Both the position numbers and the translations under genes were made by a program. Below are positions 63,801 to 64,000 of a stretch of 64,000 bases of DNA, one piece after another (position 1 is the first letter of the stretch; every line of letters begins with the position of its first letter). The stretch lies in NCBI RefSeq assembly GCF_028867935.1, contig NZ_JAPQNS010000010.1, forward strand, positions 62,001 through 126,000, in the 5' to 3' direction. Under the pieces are notes generated by a model. The model saw only the letters and a program-made list of their open reading frames with translations, made no database searches and had not been told where the DNA came from. This stretch comes from Flavobacterium sp. SUN052. GTDB taxonomy: Bacteria > Bacteroidota > Bacteroidia > Flavobacteriales > Flavobacteriaceae.

Positions 63801-64000
63801 TTATTTCTTGCTGCTGGCAAATGGCATTCCGAGGGCCTTAAGCAACTCATAACTTTCGTTATCTGAGTCAGCTGTCGTTACGAACGTGATGTCCATACCC
63901 GAAATACGCGATACCTTGTCGATACTGATCTCCGGGAAGATGATCTGCTCCTGCACGCCAAACGTGTAGTTGCCCCGACCGTCGAACCCTTTATCGCTGA
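63801..64000 (-). CDS. rplE: 50S ribosomal protein L5, 5' part cut by the window edge
   Basis: The last 66 codons are present and end [17 protein letters not shown], with [10 protein letters not shown] and [13 protein letters not shown] read upstream, matching the C-terminal half of L5. The gene continues beyond the right edge. It is first in the visible spc order before rpsN. Confidence 0.93.
   Translation of the reverse strand, partial: SDKGFDGRGNYTFGVQEQIIFPEISIDKVSRISGMDITFVTTADSDNESYELLKALGMPFASSKK

Overview
The window looks like chromosomal DNA of a Bacteroidota bacterium, most likely Cytophagales of the Spirosoma type. The reasons are a SusC/SusD pair, TonB receptors, a class of promoters of the form TTTG-N19/20-TAnnTTTG, absence of Shine-Dalgarno sequences before most genes, a 38-residue L36, a long acidic tail on L17, and a base composition near 50% GC. 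No rRNA, phage, insertion sequence or CRISPR array was seen.

Layout: (1) 1-4905 holds a succinate dehydrogenase operon sdhCAB on the minus strand and fabD on the plus strand. (2) 5012-9310 has tRNA-Gln, a secreted sugar dehydrogenase and a TonB receptor. (3) 9311-29574 is a long minus-strand sugar-use region. Upstream are a Dabb protein, a secreted GH65 enzyme and SusC/SusD. Then come a c-type-haem propeller protein, DUF1080, a DUF4432 epimerase-like protein, a PMI-like cupin, a TIM-barrel isomerase and a Gfo/Idh/MocA dehydrogenase. Last is an RbsABC-type importer whose permease and binding-protein genes are split by a VapBC toxin-antitoxin pair. (4) 29687-32162 is a small operon of an S24-type repressor, a histidine kinase and a pseudouridine synthase. 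(5) 32344-46498 is a nearly complete branched-chain amino acid cluster: ilvD, a methyltransferase, ilvB, ilvN, ilvC, ilvA, an AraC regulator, leuC, leuD, a citramalate synthase, leuB and a short leuA. (6) 46636-53664 is housekeeping and unknown genes (lipB, rnr, yraN-like, transglutaminase, serine hydrolase). (7) 53740-64000 is carA followed by the alpha/spc ribosomal operon from rplQ back to a truncated rplE.

How the genes work together: the ilv/leu genes convert pyruvate and threonine into valine, leucine and isoleucine, with two apparent routes to 2-oxobutyrate (IlvA and citramalate). leuA is preceded by a complete leucine attenuator: a consensus promoter, a 20-residue leader peptide with five leucine codons, and mutually exclusive antiterminator and terminator stems. 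A 24-base element containing the palindrome GCGAAATTTCGC lies before both ilvD and the leuA leader and may tie the two ends of the cluster together.

The most unusual pattern is in the gaps between genes. At least a dozen intergenic regions carry imperfect inverted repeats whose arms are built from short degenerate 'words' repeated in quasi-tandem. Different gaps use different words, but several word sets recur at two distant sites in this window. Many end a few bases before a start codon or sit inside operons, including the ribosomal one. I do not recognise this as a named repeat family.
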